A stretch of DNA of 64,000 bases from Mesorhizobium sp. B2-7-1 (GTDB lineage: Bacteria; Pseudomonadota; Alphaproteobacteria; Rhizobiales; Rhizobiaceae). Of this stretch, positions 8,830 to 16,765 are shown in pieces. Within the stretch, counting starts at the first letter, position 1. Every line of letters begins with the position of its first letter. Below the pieces are notes generated by a model that did no database searches, had not been told where the DNA came from, and saw only the letters and a program-made list of their open reading frames with translations. Where the stretch lies: the NCBI RefSeq assembly GCF_006440735.1, contig NZ_VFUA01000012.1, forward strand, positions 1-64,000, read 5' to 3'. The translations under genes and the position numbers were made by a program.

Positions 8830-9831
8830 ATGAAGCCCATCTATATCGACTACCTCAATGCTCTCGACATCGAAGCCCTTGCCATGACCGACGCCGAGAT
8901 CATCGGCGCCGTCGAAGCCGGGCTCGTCGCGCAAGGTAACGGCCGGACGGTGATCGAGCCGCGCGTCCATCTCGAGCCGGACCCGTCTTTCCACGGCCAT
9001 TTCAACGTGCTGCGCGGCTATGTGGCGCCACTCGATGCCGCCGGCGTGAAGATCGTCGGCGACTATGTCGACAACTACAAGCACGGTCTACCGTCGGAAT
9101 TCGGCATCCTCAACCTCTTCGATCCGCGCACTGGCACGCCGCGCGCCATCCTCGACGCAACCGTCATCACCGACATGCGCACCGGCGCCGTCACCGCCAT
9201 CGGCGCCAAGCATCTGGCGAAGAAGTCGTCCAAGGTGCTCGGCCATATCGGCGCGCGCGGCACCGCCTATTGGAACGTGCGGCTGCTCGACCATCTCTTC
9301 GACTTCGACGAGATCCGCGTTCATTCGCGCAGGCCCGAAAGCCGCGATAGCTTTGCCGCGAAGCTCGCCGCAGACCTCGGCAAGCCGGTCATGGCCGTGG
9401 CCGACTGGAAAAGTTGCGTGGAAGGCGCCGACATCGTTGTCGAAGCCTCGCGGCTGCCGGAACCGCAGCCGCTGCTCAAGACCGAATGGATCAAACGGGG
9501 CGCGCTGGTCGTGCCATATGGCACGATGAGCGCCGTCGAGCTGTCGCTCACCGACATCATGCAGAAGATCGTCGTCGACGACTGGGGCCAGTGCAAGGGT
9601 GGCAAGTTCGGCTCGCTGCGCGCCCATGTCGAGACGGGACGGCTGAGCGAGGCGACGCTGCATGCCGAGCTCGGCCAGATCGCGGCCGGCCTCAAAGCCG
9701 GCCGGCAAAGCGATGGCGAGACGATCCTGTTCTGGCATCGCGGCCTCTCGCTCTCCGACATCGCGCTCGGCAAGGCGATGCTCGCCAAGGCCGGCGAAAG
9801 CGGCATCGGCCAGAGGCTGCGCTTCGCATGA
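8830..9831 (+). CDS. Ornithine cyclodeaminase/mu-crystallin family protein
   Basis: This 333-residue soluble protein has the family core RAILDATVITDMRTGAVTA followed by a Rossmann-type region (KVLGHIGARGTAYW, then SRRPESRDSF and ADIVVEASRL). Family members are NAD(P)-dependent cyclodeaminases, imine reductases or alanine dehydrogenases. Some close relatives are annotated as a tyramine oxidase subunit, a name I would not rely on. The ATG at 8830 has GAGGAAA in front; longer in-frame starts lie inside the divergent promoter. It overlaps the next gene by ATGA, so the two proteins probably work together on one amino-acid-like substrate. Confidence 0.85.
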   Translation: MKPIYIDYLNALDIEALAMTDAEIIGAVEAGLVAQGNGRTVIEPRVHLEPDPSFHGHFNVLRGYVAPLDAAGVKIVGDYVDNYKHGLPSEFGILNLFDPRTGTPRAILDATVITDMRTGAVTAIGAKHLAKKSSKVLGHIGARGTAYWNVRLLDHLFDFDEIRVHSRRPESRDSFAAKLAADLGKPVMAVADWKSCVEGADIVVEASRLPEPQPLLKTEWIKRGALVVPYGTMSAVELSLTDIMQKIVVDDWGQCKGGKFGSLRAHVETGRLSEATLHAELGQIAAGLKAGRQSDGETILFWHRGLSLSDIALGKAMLAKAGESGIGQRLRFA

Positions 9832-11324
9832 GCCCGCTCGTTCTCACCGGCGCCGGTGTCAGCATCGAGGATATGGTTGCCGCCGCGCGCAACGCCTGCA
9901 AGGTCGAGGTCACGTCGGCCGTCCTCGAAAAGCTCAACAAGGCTCGCCAGGTCCTCGACGCCGCCGCGGCCGGCGGCCAGCAGATCTACGGGTTGAACAG
10001 AGGCCTCGGCGCCAATCTCGTCACGGCCGTCGAGGGCGACGCGAGCGCCTTCCAGCGCCAATTGATCGAGGGCCGCAGCGCCGCCGTCGGCGATGCCCTG
10101 CCCGTGCCGGCGGTGCGGGCGGCGATGTTCGCCCGCCTTGCAATGCTCGCGGCCGGCGGCTCAGGCCTGTCGCCGCGCGTGTTCACGGCGCTGGTCGAAG
10201 CGCTCAATGCCGGCGTGCATCCGGTGATGCCGTCGCTGGGTTCGATCGGCGCCGGCGACCTTCTGCTGATGACGGCGATCGCCCGCGTGCTGATCGGCGA
10301 TGGCGAAGCCGAATATCAGGGCCGCCGCATGCCTGCGGCCAAGGCGCTTATGATGGCGCGGCTTGCGCCCGTCACTCTCTCGCCGAAGGACGGTCTCTCG
10401 CTGATCAACGCCTCGGCGGTTTCCACCGGCACCGGGGCGCTGGCGCTGACCGATGCGCTGTCCGCGCTCGACCAGCAGCAGCAGGCCGGCGCGCTGACGA
10501 TGGAAGGCATCGGCGCCAACCGCACCATCCTCGATCCGCGCCAGCATCAGGCACGCCCGGGCGCCTGCCAGCAGCTTGCGGCGAAGGCGCTGCGCGACCT
10601 GCTGGCGCGCGATGAAGCGCCGGCGCCGACCACCATCCAGGACCCGCTGTCGATCCGCTGCATGCCCTCGATCCACGGCGCGCTGATCCAGGCGATCGAC
10701 CATGCCAGGCTGGCGGTCGAGATCGAGCTCAACGCCGCCGCCGACAATCCGCTGGTGCTTGCCGAGGATGAGCTGGTCATGTCGACCGGCAACTTCCATA
10801 CCGCGTCGCTGGCGCTCGCCTTCGAGACGCTTGGCCTGGCGATCACGCAATGCGCGGCGGCGTCAGCCGCGCGGTTCGTCCAGCTCACCGGCTCGACCCG
10901 CCACGGCCTGCCGAAATATTTGTCGCCGATCGGCGGCGCTTCTGCCGGCTTCGTCCCGCTGCAAAAGACGGTGACGGCGATCCTGGCCGCGATCCGTCAC
11001 AAGGCCAATCCGGTGATGCTCGATTTCCTGCCCGTGTCCGAGGGCGTCGAGGACCACGCCACGCAGACGCCGCTCACCGTCGCCAAATGCGCCGAGATGA
11101 TCGTGCTGTGGCGGCGGCTGATCGCCTTCGAGCTGATGGCGGCGGCGCAGGCCGTCGATTTGCGCGAGGGCATAGCGCTCGCGCCGGCCACGGGCGCCAT
11201 CCACGCGGCCGTGCGCTCGCATGTGGCGACGCTCAAGGAAGACAGGCCGCTCGGCATTGATGCCGAAGCGCTCCATGCGGCGCTGGCCAGCGGAATCTGG
11301 CAAGGTCCGCCGGCTGCAGGCTGA
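9828..11324 (+). CDS. Aromatic amino acid ammonia-lyase (HAL/PAL) homologue lacking the MIO serine
   Basis: This 498-residue protein has the length of histidine ammonia-lyase. Conserved parts visible are IYGLNRGLGANL (family YGxxxGFG, with Y54), LINASAVSTG, QDPLSIRCMPSIHGA, AADNPLV and STGNFHT. The cofactor-forming segment reads GSIGAGDL at residues 138-145, where active enzymes have GS-x-GASGDL. The serine of the Ala-Ser-Gly triad that cyclises to MIO is absent. The QDPxS tyrosine is also replaced by leucine. It is therefore either a different enzyme or a non-catalytic partner. It starts by ATGA overlap with the cyclodeaminase-family gene. Confidence 0.85.
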   Translation: MSPLVLTGAGVSIEDMVAAARNACKVEVTSAVLEKLNKARQVLDAAAAGGQQIYGLNRGLGANLVTAVEGDASAFQRQLIEGRSAAVGDALPVPAVRAAMFARLAMLAAGGSGLSPRVFTALVEALNAGVHPVMPSLGSIGAGDLLLMTAIARVLIGDGEAEYQGRRMPAAKALMMARLAPVTLSPKDGLSLINASAVSTGTGALALTDALSALDQQQQAGALTMEGIGANRTILDPRQHQARPGACQQLAAKALRDLLARDEAPAPTTIQDPLSIRCMPSIHGALIQAIDHARLAVEIELNAAADNPLVLAEDELVMSTGNFHTASLALAFETLGLAITQCAAASAARFVQLTGSTRHGLPKYLSPIGGASAGFVPLQKTVTAILAAIRHKANPVMLDFLPVSEGVEDHATQTPLTVAKCAEMIVLWRRLIAFELMAAAQAVDLREGIALAPATGAIHAAVRSHVATLKEDRPLGIDAEALHAALASGIWQGPPAAG

Positions 11325-11337
11325 AGCTAACGTTGGA

Positions 11338-12141
11338 TCAGGCCTTTGAGTCGACCTTCTTCATGAAGAGGGTGAGCTCGTCCGGATCCATGTGCACGAT
11401 ATGCCTGTCTTCCGGATAGGCGCCGCTGTTGACGTCGGCGACATATTCGGAAAACGCCGCGATGCGCTCCTGTTGCAGCCGGTCATATTCGGCGGCGAAG
11501 TTGCGATAGACTTTCGAATGGCGCGGCATGTGACCGCGATTGGTGCCGAGAATATCCTCGGCGAACAGGTATTGGGCATCGCAGCCCGTTCCCGCGCCCA
11601 TCGACAGCATGATCAGCGGCGTGCGCTCGGAGATCGCCTTCGCCACTTCCACCGGCACCACCTCGATCTCGGCGCCGATGGCGCCGACGGCTTCCAACTG
11701 CTTGACCGCCTCGAACACCTGCATGGCGGTGTCCGCGGTCTTGCCGACCGCCTTGAAACCGCCAGTCCAGGTCGCGCGAGAAGGAATGAGGCCTACGTGG
11801 CCGATGACGGGAATCGCATCGTCGGCCATGCGCTTGATCGTGGCGTAGCCAGCGCTGCAATAGACGGCGTCGGCGCCGGCCTTGTAGAGCCGGAACGACC
11901 AGCGCACGAAATCGTCGGTCGTGCCGATCTCGAAGAAATTGTCGCCCGGCATGGTGAAGAGGCTGGGCGCCGCGTCGCGATATTGCGGATTGAGCACCAG
12001 CTCCGGCGGCACCGAGACGATATCCACCCCTGCCCGCTCGGCGGCCTCGGCTTCCTCCAGCGTCAGCACGCGCAGCATAGTCAGCTGCCGCTTGCCCTTC
12101 ATGGCACGCAGATCGGCGACGGTCGGTCTCTTTCGGCTCAT
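11338..12141 (-). CDS. Divergent PanB-like (ketopantoate hydroxymethyltransferase family) protein
   Basis: This 267-residue TIM-barrel protein shows PanB landmarks in order: IPVIGHVGLIPS, GGFKAVGKT, IEVVPVEVAKAI, MLSMGAGTGCDAQYLFAEDI and GHMPRHSKVY. By eye against E. coli PanB, the metal-binding aspartate in GDSLGM and the lysine of VKIEGG are not present (SVPPEL and AVYCSAGY stand there), while the glutamate of VPVELA is kept. It may therefore not make ketopantoate. It is the last gene of a run with a Rieske ferredoxin and a di-iron oxygenase, and AGGGA precedes its ATG. A role with a one-carbon product of the oxygenase is speculative. Confidence 0.75.
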   Translation of the reverse strand: MSRKRPTVADLRAMKGKRQLTMLRVLTLEEAEAAERAGVDIVSVPPELVLNPQYRDAAPSLFTMPGDNFFEIGTTDDFVRWSFRLYKAGADAVYCSAGYATIKRMADDAIPVIGHVGLIPSRATWTGGFKAVGKTADTAMQVFEAVKQLEAVGAIGAEIEVVPVEVAKAISERTPLIMLSMGAGTGCDAQYLFAEDILGTNRGHMPRHSKVYRNFAAEYDRLQQERIAAFSEYVADVNSGAYPEDRHIVHMDPDELTLFMKKVDSKA

Positions 12142-12172
12142 TGATCTGTCCCTGTTAAATTTGCCCGCGGCC

Positions 12173-12487
12173 TTAGCCGATATCGATCATCACCTTACCG
12201 GCCTCGACCTTGACCGGATAGGTCTTGAGGTTGACGCAGACCGGCGCGCCCTTGGCCTCGCCGGTCTTGTAGTTGAAGCGGCCATTGTGCTTGGGGCATT
12301 CGATGATGTCGTCCATCACCAGCCCGTCGGCGAGATGGGCCTTCTCATGCGTGCAGAAGCCGTCGGTGGCGAAGAAGGCGTCCTCCGGCGAGCGGTAGAT
12401 AGCGAAGGTGCGGCCGCCATGGTCGAAGCGGATCACATCCTCCTCGTCCACGTCATCGACCGCGCATGCTTCGACCCAATCCGCCAT
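12173..12487 (-). CDS. Rieske [2Fe-2S] ferredoxin, MocE-like
   Basis: This is a 104-residue soluble electron carrier. The Rieske cluster ligands are complete: C45-T-H47 and C64-P-K-H67, separated by 16 residues. Proteins of this small type pass electrons to oxygenases; MocE of rhizobial rhizopine catabolism is the closest named family. It sits directly downstream of a histidine-box oxygenase, the same pairing as mocD-mocE. No ferredoxin reductase (MocF) is encoded in the window, so electrons must come from elsewhere. Its start codon is the last unit of a four-fold 17-bp repeat. Confidence 0.9.
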   Translation of the reverse strand: MADWVEACAVDDVDEEDVIRFDHGGRTFAIYRSPEDAFFATDGFCTHEKAHLADGLVMDDIIECPKHNGRFNYKTGEAKGAPVCVNLKTYPVKVEAGKVMIDIG

Positions 12488-12551
12488 CGTCCTTCTCCAA
12501 CCATCATCTTTCTCTGGCCATCATCTTTGCCTGGCCATCATCTTTCTCAGG
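12484..12551 (-). repeat. Four 17-bp tandem repeats that duplicate a translation-start region
   Basis: On the plus strand three near-identical units start at 12501, 12518 and 12535 (unit ccatcatctttctctgg). A fourth, more diverged unit is 12484-12500. In the gene direction each unit reads about CCAGAGAAAGATGATGG, a purine-rich stretch followed by ATG. The diverged copy TTGGAGAAGGACGATGG carries the real ribosome site and start codon of the Rieske gene. The unit length is not a multiple of three, so upstream ATGs fall in different frames. Confidence 0.85.
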
Positions 12552-12566
12552 GTCGCCGCGCGACGC

Positions 12567-13652
12567 CTATTCGGCGGCCGCGGCCGTTATGTCGAGATCA
12601 TGGAATTCGCCGCGATAGGGCTTGGCCGTCGGCGGCAATTCGCGCTTGAGATAGAAGTCCTCGTATTTCAGCTGCCTGAGCAGCACCGGCCAGACCTCGC
12701 GATAGGCGTGCCACATCGACGGGTTCGGCACCGGCAGGTCGTGCTTGATCAGCTCATGCAGCTTCGGCAGCGCGTGATAGGGCACCATTGGGAACATGTG
12801 GTGCTCCACATGGTAGTTCATGTTCCAGTAGATGAACCGGCTGATCGGGTTCATGTAGACGGTGCGCGTGTTCAGCCGATGGTCGGTGACGTTGTCGGCG
12901 AGCCCGATATGCTGCAGCAGCCCGGTCGTCACCATGTGCCAGGTGCCGTAGAGGCGCGGCAGGCCGATCAGCACCAGCGGTATCCATGATCTAAGTGCGA
13001 TCGCTATAGCGATCATCGCAACGTATACCACCATATGCCAGCGCGCCGCGGTCACTGCCTTGTGCTGCTCCATCTCCGGGATATAGCTCTTCTCGTCGTC
13101 CGACAATGTTCCGAAGGCCTGGCGCACCAGCGTCGGCAGCGAATAGCGGAAGTCGAGGATGCCGGTGAAGGCCAAGGCCGCCTTGATAAGGTCCGGCGGC
13201 CGCATCACCGCGATCTCGGCGTCGCGGCCGACGATGATGGTGTCGGTGTGATGGCGCGCATGGCTCCAGCGCCACTGGACCGGATTGCGCATCAGCATGA
13301 AGGAGGCGATGTGGTAGACGACGTCGTTCATCCAGCGCGTGCGGAAGGCGGTGCCATGGCCGCATTCGTGCCAGCGCGAGTCGCTCGACGAGCCGTAGAG
13401 CACGCCGTAGACGAACAGGAACGGCACGATCCACCAACTGCCCCAGAACCAGACGATGCCGGCGGCCGAACCCAGGATCGCGGCGATCCAGATGATGGTG
13501 TCGCGGATCGCCGGCCCGTCCGAGCGCTGCATCAATTCCTTCATGGTCTTGCGCGCCACGTCGGTGTGGTACCACTCCGCCGAGGCAAGCCCAGTCTCGA
13601 TCGCCGTACGTGTGCTTTCGCCGACAAGGCTGTAGTCGCGCTTTTTCGCCAT
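12567..13652 (-). CDS. Membrane di-iron oxygenase/desaturase family protein, MocD-like
   Basis: This 361-residue protein has several hydrophobic segments and the three histidine boxes of the membrane fatty-acid desaturase/alkane hydroxylase superfamily: H95-ECG-H99, H131-ARHH135 and H281-VEHH285, plus an extra QHIG at 247-250. These histidines bind the di-iron centre. MocD, which with MocE and MocF acts on 3-O-methyl-scyllo-inosamine, belongs to this group. The start at 13652 follows GGAGG; the longer TTG start lies inside that ribosome site. It is expected to hydroxylate or O-demethylate a substrate with electrons from the Rieske protein encoded next. Confidence 0.87.
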   Translation of the reverse strand: MAKKRDYSLVGESTRTAIETGLASAEWYHTDVARKTMKELMQRSDGPAIRDTIIWIAAILGSAAGIVWFWGSWWIVPFLFVYGVLYGSSSDSRWHECGHGTAFRTRWMNDVVYHIASFMLMRNPVQWRWSHARHHTDTIIVGRDAEIAVMRPPDLIKAALAFTGILDFRYSLPTLVRQAFGTLSDDEKSYIPEMEQHKAVTAARWHMVVYVAMIAIAIALRSWIPLVLIGLPRLYGTWHMVTTGLLQHIGLADNVTDHRLNTRTVYMNPISRFIYWNMNYHVEHHMFPMVPYHALPKLHELIKHDLPVPNPSMWHAYREVWPVLLRQLKYEDFYLKRELPPTAKPYRGEFHDLDITAAAAE

Positions 13653-13719
13653 GGTCAAATCGGCCTCCAATCAAATCCGGTCCGCCGGCCGGAGGGTTTG
13701 CGGTGGTCGGTCGTCGCGC

Positions 13720-14901
13720 TCATGTCCTGCCCGCCAGTTTTGGGAACTTGCCGGAAGCCCGAGGATAATCTTGCTCGGGCTGGCGGGCGATGGCCTTGAT
13801 CCTTCCTTCGGCGCCGGCGATCGCATCCTTACCGTCGAGGACGCGGAACACCGCGTCATAGGCACGGGTCTCGCCGTGCTCAAGCCAGATCATCTCGCCG
13901 CGCTCGCGCGCGGCAAGATTGCCGAGCACGTGGTGCGTCGAGGGCTCGATGCCAAGCGCATACTGCCCGGCCTGGAAATTCTGCCACTCGTAGCAACAAG
14001 GCAACTGGTCCTTGCGGGTGACGACCTCGAAGCCGAGGCCAAGGCGGTCGTTGACGATGGCCACCGGTACCTCGCCCTTGGGATCGGCGCCAAGCTCATG
14101 CTGCCAGACCTGCTCGCTGAAGCCGAGCTGTGGATCAGGCATGGTGCGGTAGCCGACCTTCTGCGCCTCGTAGCGCTCGCCTTCATGCGCGGCCCAGACC
14201 ACGTCGCGGATCGGCGCCAGGTAGCGCGAGCCTTCGTCGAGCAGCGGATGCCCGACATTGACGTGGTAGAAATACATATGCGGCGTGCGGTGGAAACCGT
14301 GGTTGACGACGCGGTCCGATAGCCGGATCTCGCTGCCGCCGACATCGGCCTCGATGCGGCGGATGAGATGCAGGTCCTCGCCAAACACGCTTGCCTGCTG
14401 GACGATCCCCTCCGCCCACAAAACGCATCGGTCGCCGTCCCAGCTTTCGCCATAGCCGGTCAGCCGCGCGGGGATGGTGCCGATGCGCCCGTGCAGCGAA
14501 TGCGTCACCGTCTTGCGTCCGGGATAATTGTAGTTTTCGGCCGGCACCTCGCTGCGGCCGAGAATGTGATCGAGACCGCAGGTGACCAGCAGGCCGGAGA
14601 AGGACCGGCCCCAGGCAAAGCCATCCTCGCCTTCATAGTCGTGCAGGCCGGGGTTGCGAAAACCGCTCGGCGAGTGCCAGCCGATCGCCTGGCCCTTGTA
14701 CTCGCAATCGGCAATGTCGAGCGCCCGGTCGACCAGCGCGGTGAAGCGCAGGCCCGAGCCGGTGCGGAATTCGAGCATGCGGATGCCGCGCTCGACCCCG
14801 TCGCCAAGCGTCATCAGGCGCACCCCGGCAAATTGCGACAGCATGCCGGAGCGTTCGGCGACCTGCCGGCGCGAAAGCGTCTGTCCGTAGAGCTTCACCA
14901 T
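13720..14901 (-). CDS. Aldose 1-epimerase-like protein (DUF4432 family)
   Basis: This 393-residue soluble protein has the galactose-mutarotase-like beta-sandwich pattern of the DUF4432 family: TALVDRALDIADCEYKG, GLLVTCGLDHI, HSLHGRIGTIPARL, MYFYHVNVGHPLLDEG, GIEPSTHH. Family members are thought to interconvert sugar anomers or related forms; the histidines in SLHGR and YHVNVGHP are candidate active-site residues. It sits four bases after the CUT2 ATPase gene in the same direction, which links it to a sugar-like substrate. Confidence 0.82.
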   Translation of the reverse strand: MVKLYGQTLSRRQVAERSGMLSQFAGVRLMTLGDGVERGIRMLEFRTGSGLRFTALVDRALDIADCEYKGQAIGWHSPSGFRNPGLHDYEGEDGFAWGRSFSGLLVTCGLDHILGRSEVPAENYNYPGRKTVTHSLHGRIGTIPARLTGYGESWDGDRCVLWAEGIVQQASVFGEDLHLIRRIEADVGGSEIRLSDRVVNHGFHRTPHMYFYHVNVGHPLLDEGSRYLAPIRDVVWAAHEGERYEAQKVGYRTMPDPQLGFSEQVWQHELGADPKGEVPVAIVNDRLGLGFEVVTRKDQLPCCYEWQNFQAGQYALGIEPSTHHVLGNLAARERGEMIWLEHGETRAYDAVFRVLDGKDAIAGAEGRIKAIARQPEQDYPRASGKFPKLAGRT

Positions 14902-14905
14902 GCCG

Positions 14906-15682
14906 TCACTGCGCCCTTTTCATCAGGGCCGACAGATCGGCGCCGGTTATCAGGCTCTCCACGGTCAGGAGGTCGGTGTCGGCGACCGTCTGCTCAGCGA
15001 CGATCTCGCCGCGGCGCATGACGATGATACGGTCGGCGACCTCGAAGACATGGTGGATGTTGTGGGTGATCAAGAGCACCGAATGCCCGGCCTCGCGCAT
15101 CTCCTTGACGAAGCGCAGCACGCCATGCGTTTCCTCGACTCCCAGATTGTTGGTCGGCTCGTCGAGGATGATCACCTTGGCGGCGAACTGCATGGCGCGC
15201 GAGATCGCGATCGACTGCCGCTCGCCGCCGGAAAGCGTCGAGACCAGCGCATCGGCGTCGAGCTTCTTCGAGATGCCGACGCGCTTCAACAGCGCCGAGG
15301 CCGCATCGCGCAATTTGGCGAGGTCGAGCGGCGCGAACACGCCGAGCCATTTGAGATTGACCGGCTCGCGGCCGAGGAACAGGTTGCGCGCGATGCTGAG
15401 GTCGGGCGCCAGCGATGTGTCCTGATGGATGGTCTCGATGCCGAGGTCCATGGCCTCGCGCGTCGAGCGGATCGAGACTTTCTCGCCGCGTACATAGATG
15501 TCGCCGCGATCGATCGGGAAGACGCCCGAGATCGCCTTGATCAACGTCGATTTGCCGGCGCCGTTGTCGCCGAGCAGCGCCACCACCTCGCCCTCCTTGA
15601 GCGTCAGCGAGGCGTTCTTCAGCGCGCGCACGTTGCCGAAGGATTTTTGCAGATTCTGCAGCCGGAGCACTTCCTGCATCAT
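14906..15682 (-). CDS. Sugar ABC transporter ATP-binding protein, single domain (FrcA-like)
   Basis: This 258-residue ATPase has Walker A LLGDNGAGKST, a good LSGGERQS signature, and Walker B VIILDEPTNNLG. Unlike RbsA it has only one nucleotide-binding domain, so it must act as a homodimer, as FrcA of the rhizobial fructose importer does. The permease gene ends three bases upstream and the binding-protein gene precedes that, giving a complete CUT2 transporter. Confidence 0.92.
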   Translation of the reverse strand: MMQEVLRLQNLQKSFGNVRALKNASLTLKEGEVVALLGDNGAGKSTLIKAISGVFPIDRGDIYVRGEKVSIRSTREAMDLGIETIHQDTSLAPDLSIARNLFLGREPVNLKWLGVFAPLDLAKLRDAASALLKRVGISKKLDADALVSTLSGGERQSIAISRAMQFAAKVIILDEPTNNLGVEETHGVLRFVKEMREAGHSVLLITHNIHHVFEVADRIIVMRRGEIVAEQTVADTDLLTVESLITGADLSALMKRAQ

Positions 15683-15684
15683 CG

Positions 15685-16719
15685 TCAGCTCCTTGCGGCG
15701 TTTTTCTGCAGCAAAGCGTGCAGGATGAGCATGGCGAGGATGATGACGCCGACGAAGATGTTGTAGGCGAGCCCGGGCACGCCGACGAGCACGATGCCGT
15801 TGCGGATCGCCCGCAGCATCAGCGCCCCGACGATGGTGCCGAGGATGGTGCCGCGCCCGCCGGTCAGTGCCGTGCCGCCGACCACCACCATGGCGATCAC
15901 CTCGAGCTCATAGCCGGTGCCCGCCACAGGCGAGGCCGCCGAGATGCGGAAGGCACTGATCATGCCGGCGAGCCCGGCCAGCACCGAAGTCAGGATGAAC
16001 AGCCAGATCTTGACCGCGTCGGCCGGCACGCCGCGCGCCACCGCCGCATTGCGGTTGGAGCCGATGGCGCTGATCCAGTTGCCGAGCTTGGCATAACGCA
16101 GGATGTAGACCGCAAGCAGCGACAGGCCGATGAACCACCAGAGCGAGGTGTAGAAGCGGAACGCGCCGATGTTGAAGCTGCCGGCAAGCAGCGTGACGAA
16201 GAAGCCGGGCTGGTCCCATGATTTCAGCGGAAAGCCCTGCGTGATGTAGAGCGCGGCACCGCGCACGATCAAAAGCATCGACAGCGTCACCAGGAAGGAC
16301 GAGATGCCGATCTTGGTGACGATCACGCCGTTGATCGCGCCGATCGCGATGCAGAGCAAAAGCCCGGCAAGCAGCGCCACGCCGATATCGACCCCGGCAT
16401 TCTGCACCAGCAGCATCACCACCACCGGCGCCAAACCGAACACCGCGCCAACGGAAAGATCGAATTCACCGGCGGTAAGCAAGAGCGTCATGCCGAGCGC
16501 GATGATGCCGAGCTCCGGCAGGAACGCCATCATGTTGGAGATGTTGAGCGGCGACAGGAAATTGCTGTCGGCGATACCGAACACCACCAGAAGCACGACG
16601 AGGATGACGAAGGAGGAGAATTGCGGCGAGCGCATCAGGCTCGACCTGCCTTTCGCGCGCCCCGCGCCATCTTCCGTTGTAACTGCCCCGACTTGCTGGA
16701 CCATGACTTGCTGAACCAT
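15685..16719 (-). CDS. CUT2 ABC transporter permease (FrcC/RbsC type)
   Basis: This 344-residue membrane protein has the family motifs GEFDLSVGAVFG and GGTALTGGRGTILG and about ten hydrophobic segments after a 30-residue polar head. The first ten residues are a duplicated pentapeptide (MVQQV twice), caused by a 15-bp tandem duplication covering the start codon, so ATGs at 16719 and 16704 are alternative starts. It pairs with the binding protein upstream and the single-domain ATPase downstream. Confidence 0.9.
   Translation of the reverse strand: MVQQVMVQQVGAVTTEDGAGRAKGRSSLMRSPQFSSFVILVVLLVVFGIADSNFLSPLNISNMMAFLPELGIIALGMTLLLTAGEFDLSVGAVFGLAPVVVMLLVQNAGVDIGVALLAGLLLCIAIGAINGVIVTKIGISSFLVTLSMLLIVRGAALYITQGFPLKSWDQPGFFVTLLAGSFNIGAFRFYTSLWWFIGLSLLAVYILRYAKLGNWISAIGSNRNAAVARGVPADAVKIWLFILTSVLAGLAGMISAFRISAASPVAGTGYELEVIAMVVVGGTALTGGRGTILGTIVGALMLRAIRNGIVLVGVPGLAYNIFVGVIILAMLILHALLQKNAARS
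16690..16719 (-). repeat. 15-bp tandem duplication at the permease start codon
   Basis: Two adjacent 15-base units (gene-strand ATGGTTCAGCAAGTC and ATGGTCCAGCAAGTC) differ at one base. Each begins with an ATG in the permease frame. It looks like a recent in-frame duplication and leaves two possible starts. Confidence 0.85.
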
Positions 16720-16730
16720 GCTTTCTGCGT

Positions 16731-16758
16731 GGCGCCCGCCGCTGGAACGGCGGGCGCC
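16731..16758 (-). other. Perfect hairpin between binding-protein and permease genes
   Basis: An 11-bp perfect inverted repeat (GGCGCCCGCCG / CGGCGGGCGCC) with a 6-base loop fills most of the 46-base gap after the binding-protein stop (16766). There is no U-tract behind it, so mRNA protection or attenuation is likelier than full termination. Confidence 0.6.
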
Positions 16759-16765
16759 GATTCCC

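Noticed and set aside
9414..9827. N-terminal extension of the ammonia-lyase homologue
   Set aside because: It overlaps the cyclodeaminase-family gene in another frame and has no homology look; the ATGA-coupled start at 9828 gives the right family length.
12501..12551. Short tandem repeats as a CRISPR remnant
   Set aside because: Units are 17 bp, directly adjacent without spacers, and overlap a translation start; no cas genes nearby.
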